A stretch of 64,000 nucleotides of DNA from Wenzhouxiangella sp. AB-CW3. Lineage in GTDB: Bacteria; Pseudomonadota; Gammaproteobacteria; Xanthomonadales; Wenzhouxiangellaceae. Made by a program: the position numbers and the translations under genes. The stretch spans positions 883,225 to 947,224 of the forward strand of contig NZ_CP061368.1 of NCBI RefSeq assembly GCF_014725735.1, read 5' to 3'. A model generated the notes under the pieces. It was not told where the DNA came from. It worked only from the letters and a program-made list of their open reading frames with translations, and ran no database searches. Each line of letters opens with the position of its first letter. Position 1 is the stretch's first letter. Positions 28,676 through 37,582 of this stretch are shown here, one piece after another.

Positions 28676-31600
28676 TTAATTGTATTTTTCGCCGCGCTTG
28701 ATCCAGCGCTCGATGTCCGAAGCACTGCGGTCGCGCGGCAGGCCGGGATGGATGATGCCCTCCTTGCAGCGCTCGGCGGCCTTGACCAGGTCGCTGTAGG
28801 GGCCGGCGTCGGGGTTCTTGATCACCGCCTTGCCGTCGCTGTTGTAGGCGAACATGCGCGGGTTGATCAGGGTGCATTCGTCGCAGGCCGAACACTCCGG
28901 GGTGTCGATCCAGGGCGCGATGTAGTCGGAGTTGTCCTCGGTCGGAGCCGACTTCTGCTCTGGTGATGGTGCCGGGGTGGACTTGGCCTCCGTGCTGGTC
29001 GGGGCCTCCTCGCCGTCAGCCAGGCGCAGCAGGGAATCGCTCAGCCGCCCGATCAGTTCGGCGCGGATCTGTTCGACCATTTCCTCGCGTTCGGTCGCCG
29101 GCGGAGCGGCCGGCTCTGCCAGTTCCTGTAGCAGGCGCCAGAAATCGCGCCGGTCCTCGCATGAGGCCACCAGGTCGGCCGAGACCAGCAGCCGGCCCGG
29201 TTCGCCGTCGGGCAGCAGGTGCCAGATGAACGGGAAGCGGTCTTCGCGTTCGTCCGAGCCCAGCTCCAGGTACTCGGCCAACGGCAGCATGCCGTCATGC
29301 CAGGCCTCTTTCGGCACGGCGCGGAAATGCTTGCGGAATCGGCCCTCGCTGGCGGCGAAGTCGGCGAAGGTCAGCGGCAGTTCGAGTTCGCGCTTGATGC
29401 CGTGGCGACGGTACTTGAGCTTGTACTCGGGCCAGTCGGCGTCCGGCGCGGGGTTGCCGGACAGATCCAGGCCGTCACTGAAACGCGCACCGCGGCCGGG
29501 GCTGAACCGGAACAGCGGGTAGGCGCGAGATTCCACCGCCAGCTTGGCCTGGGCATAACCGGCGTCGTCGGCAATGCCGTGTTCGGGCTGACAGGAGGTG
29601 TAGCAGTTGAACACCGCCGGCGTGCGGCTGGTCAGCCCCTCGATGAAGCCCTCGATCATGTGGCTGGGCTGGGCGATGGTGCTCTGCAGCACGTAACTGG
29701 TGCGGTGCGCCATGGCCAGCAGGCCGAGCTCCTTGCGCACTTCCTGCTTGCCTTGCGCAGCCTTGCCGAAGGCGGCCATGTCCGAGACCTGGCCGAAGAA
29801 GCCCGAGGTACAGGCCTGGCCGCCGGTGTTGGAGTAGACCTGGGTGTCGAGCACCAGCACCTTGATCGGCTTGCCCGACATCATCAGCCTTGAGAGGTTC
29901 TGGAAGCCGATGTCGTACATCGCGCCGTCGCCGCCGATGGCCACCACCGGCGGACACAGCGCATATTCCTCGTCGGAGAAAGACCGCCAGTCGAAATGTT
30001 CGAGTGCCTCGCGGTCTTCGCTCGAGGCCTGCTCTCCGGCCAGTTCCAGCTCGGCCTCGCGCACGGCGCGGAAGCCTTCGGCCATCTTGCTCATGTGCCC
30101 TTCGAACAGGCCCATGGCCAGCGAGGGGCTGTCCTGGAACAGGTGATTGGCCCACGGGAAGGGGTAGGGGTTGTAGGGGAAGGTCGAGCCCCACACCGAC
30201 GAGCAGCCGGTGGCATTGGTGATGCCCATGGCCGCGCGCCCGCGGCCGGTGGTGCCGCCGGTGTAGCGCTCGCGTAAGCTCTCCAGCTTGCGGATCAGGC
30301 CCGAGACCCGTTTGAGCCAGTCGCGGTCGATCTGGGTCGCGTCGGGATTGTCCTGACTGGCCTTGTCGACCAGTTCGGCCAGGCTCATTTGACTTTCAGC
30401 GTCGCTGGCCAGATCGTCCACGTGGCTGATATCCAGACCTTCGACCACCGCCTGGCTCAGGCGTTGGTTGAGGCGGTCGATCAGTTCATCGAGACGCGCC
30501 ACCCAGGCCTTGATCCGCGGCTGCATCAGTGCTTCCACGGTGGCGGTGAACAGGCGGATCACGGTCTTTTCCGAGCAGCCCAGGCAGGCGCCGTCACCGC
30601 TGGTGAACGGCAGGTAGATTTCCTTTTTCAGCAGGATGTTGTCGAGCACGCCGATGGCCTGTTCCAGGTCGTCGATGCGCAGGAAGTCATCATTGGTGCT
30701 CGGCAGGTCACGCCAGATGTCCCAGCGCCGGCGCAGGGTGTCCAGGGAGTCGCCGGTTTGGGTGACCTGCTCGAGCGCGCCGTCGTCGCACACGGCCACG
30801 CATTCGCCGCAGCCCTTGCAGGTTTCCGGGTTGATGGTGATGCTGAGCAGACCGCCGCTGCCGGCCTCGTTCTTCTCGCGCTGGGTGTAGAAGGGGCGGG
30901 TCAGCGACCACTGGAAATCACTTAAAGCGCTCTCCAGCCAGCCGAACTCGGTTTCCAGCTCGGCGCGTTCTTCCGGGTCTGTGGTGTCGGCAAGCTGGGC
31001 CTCGATGGCTTCGCTGATCAGGCCGCGTGCGGCGGTACCGGCGCCGGCCTCGTCGAACAGCTTGCGGGCCTTGCCCTCCAGCGCTCCGATCACCCGCGGC
31101 AGCAATCGCGGCTGGTGGCCGTGTTTCCTGATGCGTTCCATGGCGGTGGCCAGGATTTCGCTGAAGGAATTGACCAGGCCCGGGATGGCGGTATCCGGGC
31201 ACACGGTCCAGCAGTTGCCGCAGGCCGTACAGTTTTCCGGCAGCCAGACCGGGTGGACGTTGCGGATGCCGCTCATGTCGCGAAACAGCGCGGTCGAGGC
31301 GGGCAGGGTGCTTAAGGCCATGAACGGGTCGGCCAGGTTGTCGTTGCCCATGCCGTGCGCGTACAGGCTGCCGGTGTCGGCCCAGAAGCGTTGGATGTCG
31401 CTCAACGGCGCCTGGCTGGCCGGCAGCGTGCGCACGGTGATCGGCATGCGTGGCGCTGCCACCTCTTCGACGGATTCGTCGGGCAGGTCAAAGTCAGTGA
31501 GTTCTTTCAACTCGTCGAATCCGCGCCGGATCACGCGCAGGTTGTCCTCGACCACGCGCGCGCCGCGCGTGCCGAACTTGTGTTCCAGGCGCTCGCGCAT

Positions 31601-33598
31601 GGCATCGATCAGGCTTTCCTCGTTCAGGCCGTGCTCTTCGAGCAGCCCGGTGGCGGCAAAGAAAGCCCCCTGGAAGGCGATCCCCTGCATGCGCTGCTCC
31701 AGGTCGGCGTCGCTGGCTTCCTCGCGCGCGATGCGAAAGGCGTCGAGATAACACAGCCGGATGTTGCGCTCGGCAATCTGGCGACGGTAGCGATCGGGAA
31801 TGTGTTGCCACAGCGCCTCGGGCGTGGCCGCATCGGACTGGATGATGAGCAGGCCGCCTTCGCGCAGGCCTGCCAGCGCGTTGGTGTGACCGAATACGTT
31901 CGGATCGGGCGAGAGCACCACGTCGACATGCTGGTACTCGCCGTTGACCCGGATCGGCTCGGGCGCGACGGCCAGGTAGAAGGTGGTCGGCTGGCCCTTC
32001 TTTTCCGAGCCGTACTTGGGGTTGGCCTTGATATGCCAGCCGAGCAGGTCGAACAGCGTGGTGGCCAGGTGCTTGCCGGTGGTGATCGCGCCCCAGCCGC
32101 CGATCGAGTGCATGCGCACGGTAACGCATTCAGGCGGCATCAGGTTGGGACTTTCGCTGCCCTTGACCACCAGGTCGGCCAGCCCGTGGTAGTCGCGCGC
32201 AAGACGCTCCTGGCGAATCTGGTCCTTGGGATGCAGTGGTTTCTCGCGCAGGAAGTCGATGCTGAGGTAGTACATGCGCCGGGCTGCGCCATCGGGCAGC
32301 ATGTTCTCCACCGCACCGATGAGATCGCCGGGCGTGACATCGCGGCTGCCCAGTCCAAAGCAGGCCGAGTACAGGTCGGGCGCGTCGGACAGCTTGTCGT
32401 AGACCGGCAGCCCGGCATGGATGGGCCGGTCGCCGGCGCGACCGTTTTCCAGGCACTTGCCTAACGAGGAACGAATCTCGCGCGCCAGCGGCGGGTCCAC
32501 GGCCAGTGGCTGGTCGACGCGTTCGAGCACGGTGACCGCGCGGCGACCCTGCAGCATCCGGCCGATCCGATCGGCCGGGAAGGGACGGAACATCACCAGG
32601 TTGATCACGCCGACCTTGATGCCGCGCTTGTCGCGCAGGTAGTCGACCACGGCCTCGGCGGTGGGAATCACGCTGCCCTGACCCAGCAAAAGATACTCGG
32701 CATCGTCGGCGCGATACCCCATGACGCGCGCATGGGCACGCCCGGTCAGTTCGGCATACTCATTGAAGGCCTGATCGGCCAGGTCGGCAATGGCGTCGAA
32801 GAAGAACGGGCGCTGGGCGGCCACGCTTTGCATGTAGGAATCCTGATTCTGCACCGTGCCGGACATGATCGGGTTGTCCACGTCCCACAGCTCGGGCACG
32901 CGCCGGCGCGTGTCGCCGTAGATCAGTCGCTGGGCCGGTGTCGGGCATTCGATGATGTCGTCGGGACGGCCCAGATATTCGGCCACCAGTTCGCGCTCGG
33001 GCGCCATCAGCGATTCGATCAGGTGGGTGGTCAGAAACCCGTCCTGGGCGACGATGCCGGGATTGAGCGCCAGCTCGGCCAGACGGTGGGCAATCAGGTT
33101 GAGATCGGCCGCGGCCTGGGCATCGCGGGCAAAGACCTGGAAGAAGCCGGTGTCGTCGACGCAGTGATAGTCGTCGTGGCCGGCGTGTACATTGAGCGTG
33201 GCCTTGGTGATGGCGCGGCAGCCCACGTTGAGCACGTAGGTCAAGCGCTTGCCGACGGCCGGGTAGAGCGACTCGTGCATGTAGGCCACGCCCTGGCCGG
33301 ACGAAAAGTTGGCCGCGCGCAGCCCGCTCATGGCCATGCCGGCGGTCACGGCCGCGGCGGCATGCTCGCCCTCGGGCTCGATGAAGATCAGCGGCCGGCC
33401 GGAAATGTTGTGGTAGCCGGCCGCGGCGGCCTCGGCCCAGCCTTCGCCCATCTGGGTCGATGGCGTGATCGGGTAGGCGCCGGCGGCATCGCTGGCATCG
33501 CGCTCGACCGCGACCACCGCGCTGTTGCCGTCCATGGCGGCGCGCGTTCCGGGGTATCGGGGCTGCGTTTCGGACTGGCGACGGGTGGCTCGTTTCAT
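28676..33598 (-). CDS. nifJ: Pyruvate:ferredoxin (2-oxoacid) oxidoreductase, very long single-chain form
   Basis: 1640 residues; usual one-chain PFORs have about 1170-1200. Domains in order: substrate/CoA-side domain with GAYPITPSTQMGEGWAEA (from about residue 18), gamma-type domain with RMHSIGGWGAITTGKHLA (about 490-690), a first CTACGNCWTVCP cluster (about 790), a second CKGCGECVAVC (about 925) separated by an unusual insert, the TPP domain with GDGAMYDIGFQNLS and VYSNTGGQACTSG (about 1220), and a C-terminal extra ferredoxin-like domain CSACDECTLINPRMF (about 1565). It oxidises a 2-oxoacid, most likely pyruvate, to acyl-CoA and reduces ferredoxin. AGGA before the ATG supports the start. It abuts rnfC, so its ferredoxin is probably reoxidised by Rnf. 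Confidence 0.93.
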   Translation of the reverse strand: MKRATRRQSETQPRYPGTRAAMDGNSAVVAVERDASDAAGAYPITPSTQMGEGWAEAAAAGYHNISGRPLIFIEPEGEHAAAAVTAGMAMSGLRAANFSSGQGVAYMHESLYPAVGKRLTYVLNVGCRAITKATLNVHAGHDDYHCVDDTGFFQVFARDAQAAADLNLIAHRLAELALNPGIVAQDGFLTTHLIESLMAPERELVAEYLGRPDDIIECPTPAQRLIYGDTRRRVPELWDVDNPIMSGTVQNQDSYMQSVAAQRPFFFDAIADLADQAFNEYAELTGRAHARVMGYRADDAEYLLLGQGSVIPTAEAVVDYLRDKRGIKVGVINLVMFRPFPADRIGRMLQGRRAVTVLERVDQPLAVDPPLAREIRSSLGKCLENGRAGDRPIHAGLPVYDKLSDAPDLYSACFGLGSRDVTPGDLIGAVENMLPDGAARRMYYLSIDFLREKPLHPKDQIRQERLARDYHGLADLVVKGSESPNLMPPECVTVRMHSIGGWGAITTGKHLATTLFDLLGWHIKANPKYGSEKKGQPTTFYLAVAPEPIRVNGEYQHVDVVLSPDPNVFGHTNALAGLREGGLLIIQSDAATPEALWQHIPDRYRRQIAERNIRLCYLDAFRIAREEASDADLEQRMQGIAFQGAFFAATGLLEEHGLNEESLIDAMRERLEHKFGTRGARVVEDNLRVIRRGFDELKELTDFDLPDESVEEVAAPRMPITVRTLPASQAPLSDIQRFWADTGSLYAHGMGNDNLADPFMALSTLPASTALFRDMSGIRNVHPVWLPENCTACGNCWTVCPDTAIPGLVNSFSEILATAMERIRKHGHQPRLLPRVIGALEGKARKLFDEAGAGTAARGLISEAIEAQLADTTDPEERAELETEFGWLESALSDFQWSLTRPFYTQREKNEAGSGGLLSITINPETCKGCGECVAVCDDGALEQVTQTGDSLDTLRRRWDIWRDLPSTNDDFLRIDDLEQAIGVLDNILLKKEIYLPFTSGDGACLGCSEKTVIRLFTATVEALMQPRIKAWVARLDELIDRLNQRLSQAVVEGLDISHVDDLASDAESQMSLAELVDKASQDNPDATQIDRDWLKRVSGLIRKLESLRERYTGGTTGRGRAAMGITNATGCSSVWGSTFPYNPYPFPWANHLFQDSPSLAMGLFEGHMSKMAEGFRAVREAELELAGEQASSEDREALEHFDWRSFSDEEYALCPPVVAIGGDGAMYDIGFQNLSRLMMSGKPIKVLVLDTQVYSNTGGQACTSGFFGQVSDMAAFGKAAQGKQEVRKELGLLAMAHRTSYVLQSTIAQPSHMIEGFIEGLTSRTPAVFNCYTSCQPEHGIADDAGYAQAKLAVESRAYPLFRFSPGRGARFSDGLDLSGNPAPDADWPEYKLKYRRHGIKRELELPLTFADFAASEGRFRKHFRAVPKEAWHDGMLPLAEYLELGSDEREDRFPFIWHLLPDGEPGRLLVSADLVASCEDRRDFWRLLQELAEPAAPPATEREEMVEQIRAELIGRLSDSLLRLADGEEAPTSTEAKSTPAPSPEQKSAPTEDNSDYIAPWIDTPECSACDECTLINPRMFAYNSDGKAVIKNPDAGPYSDLVKAAERCKEGIIHPGLPRDRSASDIERWIKRGEKYN

Positions 33599-33675
33599 AA
33601 GAATTTCCTGGGCATTTATTGCAATTCGGGCAATGTGCGTCCTGGTTAAACCATGGTGCAGTCTCAGTTAATAAT

Positions 33676-33776
33676 GAAACCGCAGATGAACGCTGATGAA
33701 CGCAGATGTTTGCTGCGGGAATTTCTGCTGCAACTGATTGAATCTGTGTTCATCTGCGTTCATCCGCGGTTCAAAA
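33676..33776. repeat. Intergenic element E: 10-base-period arms in inverted orientation
   Basis: The left arm (33676-33708) and right arm (33741-33776) are near-perfect reverse complements of about 31 bases around a 32-base spacer. Each arm is made of GCAGATGAAC-type units repeated with a 10-base period. It lies in the 212-base gap between rnfB and nifJ, so it would be part of the redox-operon mRNA and could fold into a long hairpin there. No gene is seen in the gap. I recall similar GCAGATGAAC repeats in unrelated bacteria, but could not check. Confidence 0.75.
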
Positions 33777-33810
33777 ATTTCGCTGAAAAATGGTTGAAGC
33801 ATGTCAGTAA

Positions 33811-34677
33811 TCAGAATCCCGCATGCCCCAGCCTCCGCAACTTGATCGGAATTCGGGCGCTGGCGCCGAGTTGCGGCTGACCGTTTTCGATCCAGACGAT
33901 GGCGCCGGTGGGGCAGCGGTCGATGGCGCTGCGTGGCGGGGTACCTGACGCGCCGGCTACCGGCACCGGCAGATTGCCCTGCATGGCCAGCCATTCCGGC
34001 GCATCGCGCACGCAGCGCTCGCAGGCCGTACAGGCGACCTTGCAGGTCTCGAGCAATTCGCTGCCTTCCAGCGGATTGTTGCAGGCCACCCATAGTGGCT
34101 GCTTTTCGGGAACGATCCGGAACAGGTCCTTGGGACAGGCGCGCACGCAGTCGCCGCAGGCGGTGCACTTGGCCTCGTCGACCACGGGCAGGCCCAGCGG
34201 GCTCATGGCGATGGCATCGTAGTCGCAGGAGCGCTCGCAGTCGCCAAGACCCAAGCAGCCCCAGGCGCAAGCCTTGCCGCCGTCGTCGACCACCGTGGCA
34301 GCCGCACAAGTCGGCTCGCCCTGGTAGTCGGCCAGAAAGCGCGCGGTGTTGCGATCGCCGGCGCAGGCCAGTCGCGCCACGCGCCGCTCGGCCTGGCCGA
34401 CCGCGACACCGAGAAAGTCGGCGACGCACTGCTGCGCCTGAATGGAACTGACCGAGCAGGCCGCCGGCACCGCTTCGCCGGCGAGCAAGGCTTGGGCAAA
34501 TGCCCGGCAGCCGGGCTGGCCGCAGGCCCCGCAGTTGGTGCCCGGCAGCAGGGAGACCAGCTTTTCCAGGCGCTTGTCTTCCTCTACACGTAGATAGCGT
34601 CCGGCCAGCAACAGGCCGCTGGAAAGGAGTACCGCCAGTGCAGCCAGCGCCAGTGCGGCCATCAGCGCGCCGCTCAA
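33811..34677 (-). CDS. rnfB: Rnf complex ferredoxin subunit RnfB, long form
   Basis: 288 residues from a TTG at 34677, chosen because the hydrophobic anchor LSGALMAALALAALAVLLSS begins there and a purine-rich GGGGGG lies upstream; in-frame ATGs further up (to 34836) would add a non-conserved tail. GTNCGACGQPGCRAFAQAL is the [4Fe-4S] (Fes) motif; CDYDAIAMSP, CTACGDCVRACPKDLF and CTACERCVRDAPEW plus CPTGAIVW supply more clusters. It is longer than E. coli RsxB (192) and resembles the extended RnfB of anaerobes. It accepts electrons from ferredoxin. It is first in the operon. Confidence 0.92.
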   Translation of the reverse strand: MSGALMAALALAALAVLLSSGLLLAGRYLRVEEDKRLEKLVSLLPGTNCGACGQPGCRAFAQALLAGEAVPAACSVSSIQAQQCVADFLGVAVGQAERRVARLACAGDRNTARFLADYQGEPTCAAATVVDDGGKACAWGCLGLGDCERSCDYDAIAMSPLGLPVVDEAKCTACGDCVRACPKDLFRIVPEKQPLWVACNNPLEGSELLETCKVACTACERCVRDAPEWLAMQGNLPVPVAGASGTPPRSAIDRCPTGAIVWIENGQPQLGASARIPIKLRRLGHAGF

Positions 34678-34845
34678 CGTAACCCCCCTGGCAGCTTGGT
34701 GCTTTTCAATGTCTGTCTTGCCAAAGTCATGATGACGTTGCCTTTCTTGCCCATCCCCGCGGTACTGAAGATCAGACATGGCATGATCAGTTCTTGCACT
34801 TGGGGCACCCGAAGTTGTCCTCAAAACACCTTGCAATACTTCAGA

Positions 34846-35133
34846 CTAGCGCTTGCCGGCATTCCCTGACGTGACATGGCGCAAGAAATCCGCAGCGTCG
34901 TGATCAACCCGCATTAGTATGCCGAGTTGGGAGATCGGGAAGGAGAGATGCAGGCCCGGCAGGGCATGGGGGGTGCGCTGTCCGTCCAGGAAGAGTTCGA
35001 TCAGGCACTTTACCGGGGCAAGGAGAGGGGACGAAATCGTACCGAGATCGATGTCGATATCGCCTGAAGGCCAACGCGTATCGCGTTGACCGCTCTTATG
35101 GGCTCTCTGTATGCTGGCCGCCCCCCCCCACAC
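34846..35133 (-). CDS. Possible small protein upstream of rnfB
   Basis: An open frame of 95 codons, ending 9 bases before the longest possible rnfB start. The C-terminal two thirds (DIDIDLGTISSPLL, CLIELFLDGQRTPHALPG, HLSFPISQLGILMRVDHDA) have a plausible protein composition and third-position GC of roughly 65 percent. The first 20 codons are unlikely to be coding because they cross the rightward promoter. The product is unknown and no family is recognised. It may be noncoding. Confidence 0.28.
   Translation of the reverse strand: MWGGAASIQRAHKSGQRDTRWPSGDIDIDLGTISSPLLAPVKCLIELFLDGQRTPHALPGLHLSFPISQLGILMRVDHDAADFLRHVTSGNAGKR
35086..35115 (+). promoter_or_regulatory. Sigma70-type promoter for the metalloprotease-thrC genes
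   Basis: TTGACC at 35086-35091 and TATGCT at 35110-35115 are 18 bases apart, close to consensus. Transcription would start near 35122, about 23 bases before the ATG at 35145. Confidence 0.6.
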
Positions 35134-35144
35134 AGGCCGCCTTC

Positions 35145-37565
35145 ATGCCAGAGCTTCGTTTTGCATCACTTTCATTGCTGCTTGCTTCGCTGCTTCTTGC
35201 CGGTTCCAGTGCCCTGGCCGACGAGGTCATGCTGCCGCTGGATCTCGAGTCCGAATCCGGTCGCGTCCTGCTGGAAATACAGGCCTTTGATGAGCCGCTG
35301 ATCTACACCAACACTCTGGCCACCGGTCTGGGTACGCCCTCACCGTTGCTTGATCGCGGCGATACCGGTGACAGCGCGCTGGTGGTGTTCGAGCGTCACG
35401 GCGACAAGGTGCTGTTGATTCGGGACAATCCGGCCTACCGGGCGATCTCGGACAATCCAGCTCTGGTCGAGTCAGTGCGTGAGTCGTTTCCGCGTTCGGT
35501 GCTGGCCGCCATGCCCGTACAGGAGGAGCGCGATGGTGGCGTGGTCGTCGATGCGACTGACTTCGTGCTGTCGGACGTATACGACGTGGCGGCCCGGCTG
35601 GAAGCAGCCGACCTTGGCCGGGTGTCGCTGGATAGCGATCGCAGCTACGTGCGCGCCGATCGCAGCGGCGCGTTTCCGGACAACACCGAGATTCGCGTTG
35701 CACTGACCTTGGCTGTTGATGAACCTGATCGCCGCCTGCGCCGCCAGGCTGCCGATCCGCGTTCGCTGGCTTTCGAGCAGCAGCACAGCTTCGTGGCCCT
35801 GCCAGATGATGGCTATCGTCCACGCGAGTATCACCCGCGTTCCGGCGCGTTCCCTCACGTGTTTTTCAACTTTGCCCGATCGCTGGAAGAAGGCTACGAG
35901 CAGCGCTGGATCTGGCGCTGGCGGCTGGAGCCTTCCGACCCGGAGGCTTACCTGGCCGGTGAGCTGGTCGATCCGGTCGAACCCATTATTTTCTACCTCG
36001 ACCCGGCCATCCAGGAGCCGTATCGCTCTGCATTCCGCGAGGGCGGCAACTGGTGGGCAGAAGCATTCGAGGCGGCCGGGTTCAGCAACGCCTTCGAGGT
36101 GCGCGACCTGCCCGAGGATGCCGATCCCATGGATATTCGCTACAACATGCTGGTGTGGGTGCATCGCAACGAACGCGGTCCCTCGGTGGGTCCAAACTAC
36201 CGCGACCCGCGCACCGGCGAGATCATAAGCGCCAAGACACGCATGGATTCCTTCCGTTCGCTGGTCAATCACGACCTGTGGATGGGCTTTCTGCCGGCCG
36301 CCGGGCCTGATGGCCTGGCGGTGAGTTCCGAGGAAATGGCAATGGCGCGGCGGCGCCAGCATACCGCCCACGAAATTGGTCACTCGCTGGGCATGGCCCA
36401 CAACTTCATTGCCGCCACCCGCGATCGAGCCTCGGTGATGGACTACCCGGTACCGCTGGTGCGCCTGGATGACGATGGTCACGTGGATCTGTCGGATGCC
36501 TATGCCGAGGGCATCGGCGAGTTCGACAAGCTGGCCATACGCTATGCCTACACCTGGTTCCCCGACGATGAGAGCGAGCGCCAAGGTCTGGCCGAGATCC
36601 TGGCCGAAATGGCCGAGCACGATCAGCCCTTCATCACCGGGGGGCATGCCGCCGACGATGGCAGTTACCCGGGTGCTACCCGCTGGGTGGAGGGCAACGA
36701 CATGTTTTCGGCCTACGAGCGCACCCGCGCGGTTCGCCAGGTGCTGCTCGAGCATTTCGATGACCGGGCACTGGGCGATGACGAACCCTACGTCGTGTTG
36801 CAGCGCCGCTTTGCGCATGTCTACATGCACCATCGCACCGCATTGATCGGTGTGATCAAGCACGTCGGTGGTTATGCGTTTTCCTACGCGCTCAAGCGCG
36901 ACGGTCTGGACCCGACCCGGCCGGTGCCGGCCGATGACCAGTACCGGGCCCTCGACGAGGCCGTGGCGGCGCTCGAACCTTCCGAGCTGCGCATTCGCGA
37001 CCGCATTGCCGATTTGATGGCGCCGGCCCCCATGGGCTGGGACGGCGGCTGGCAGTGGTACGTCGACCCCGGTGCCATCGAATCACCCGGCGACACGCTG
37101 TTCGATCCCGTTGACGTGGCCCATCGCTGGTCTTTCGAGATCGTTACCCGCCTGCTGGAACCGGCCCGCATGACACGCTCGGCAAGCCAGCATGCCCGCA
37201 ACGATGACGTGCCCGCTCCGGGCGAGGTCATGGATCGGCTGATTGCGGCCACCTGGGAGCGGGATGCCGGGGCGGCGGCCGATGGTCATGACGCGGCCCT
37301 GATCCGCGTGGCCCAGCGCAGCGTGCTGGATGGCCTGCTGGACCTGGCCGGCAATGCTCGGGCTGTTTTTTCCGTGCGTGCTGCCGCGGAGGCCCGGCTG
37401 CATGAGCTGGCCGAGTCGCTGGAGCCGCGTCGCCGCGAGCGTCTGAGTGATGAGGAGGCCGCGCATCGCCGCCTGGCGCGGGCCGATATCGAGCGCTATT
37501 TCGAAGGCCGTGACGATCCGGCATCGCGTCCGCGTCCCGAGCCGATCGCCTTGCCATGGCCATGA
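35145..37565 (+). CDS. Secreted zinc-dependent metalloprotease (DUF5117/DUF4953 type)
   Basis: 806 residues. The signal peptide is LRFASLSLLLASLLLAGSSALA. The middle part has the zinc motif HEIGHSLGMAHN near residue 409, followed by SVMDYPVP, the Met-turn type feature of metzincin-like enzymes. The N-terminal domain (RDNPAYRAISDN, RSYVRADRSGAFPDN, FVALPDDGYRPREYHPRSG) matches the DUF5117 family of large bacterial metalloproteases. It is exported, probably to the periplasm or outside; its natural substrate is unknown. It overlaps thrC by ten bases or leaves 17 bases if the second thrC ATG is used. Confidence 0.88.
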   Translation: MPELRFASLSLLLASLLLAGSSALADEVMLPLDLESESGRVLLEIQAFDEPLIYTNTLATGLGTPSPLLDRGDTGDSALVVFERHGDKVLLIRDNPAYRAISDNPALVESVRESFPRSVLAAMPVQEERDGGVVVDATDFVLSDVYDVAARLEAADLGRVSLDSDRSYVRADRSGAFPDNTEIRVALTLAVDEPDRRLRRQAADPRSLAFEQQHSFVALPDDGYRPREYHPRSGAFPHVFFNFARSLEEGYEQRWIWRWRLEPSDPEAYLAGELVDPVEPIIFYLDPAIQEPYRSAFREGGNWWAEAFEAAGFSNAFEVRDLPEDADPMDIRYNMLVWVHRNERGPSVGPNYRDPRTGEIISAKTRMDSFRSLVNHDLWMGFLPAAGPDGLAVSSEEMAMARRRQHTAHEIGHSLGMAHNFIAATRDRASVMDYPVPLVRLDDDGHVDLSDAYAEGIGEFDKLAIRYAYTWFPDDESERQGLAEILAEMAEHDQPFITGGHAADDGSYPGATRWVEGNDMFSAYERTRAVRQVLLEHFDDRALGDDEPYVVLQRRFAHVYMHHRTALIGVIKHVGGYAFSYALKRDGLDPTRPVPADDQYRALDEAVAALEPSELRIRDRIADLMAPAPMGWDGGWQWYVDPGAIESPGDTLFDPVDVAHRWSFEIVTRLLEPARMTRSASQHARNDDVPAPGEVMDRLIAATWERDAGAAADGHDAALIRVAQRSVLDGLLDLAGNARAVFSVRAAAEARLHELAESLEPRRRERLSDEEAAHRRLARADIERYFEGRDDPASRPRPEPIALPWP

Positions 37566-37582
37566 GCAGGCAGGGCGATGGC

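Larger units (their letters stand above)
34678..35144. other. Intergenic region between rnfB and the metalloprotease
   Basis: 467 bases between divergent genes. It holds a clear promoter for the rightward gene (35086-35115), the possible upstream extension of rnfB, and a leftward open frame at 34846-35133 listed separately with low confidence. No terminator, riboswitch or tandem repeat is seen. The rnfB promoter must lie here, but I could not pick a convincing one. Confidence 0.5.

Noticed and set aside
34678-34836. Upstream extension of rnfB to in-frame ATGs
   Set aside because: The added residues are basic and lack similarity to RnfB; the hydrophobic anchor starts at the TTG at 34677.
34797-34850. 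Short reading frame ending in a Cys-rich FGCPKCKN sequence before rnfB
   Set aside because: It has 16 codons after a stop, without any start codon; it is most likely chance.
35472-36863. A 463-codon leftward open frame opposite the metalloprotease
   Set aside because: The rightward frame carries HEIGHSLGMAHN and a signal peptide; the other is a shadow.
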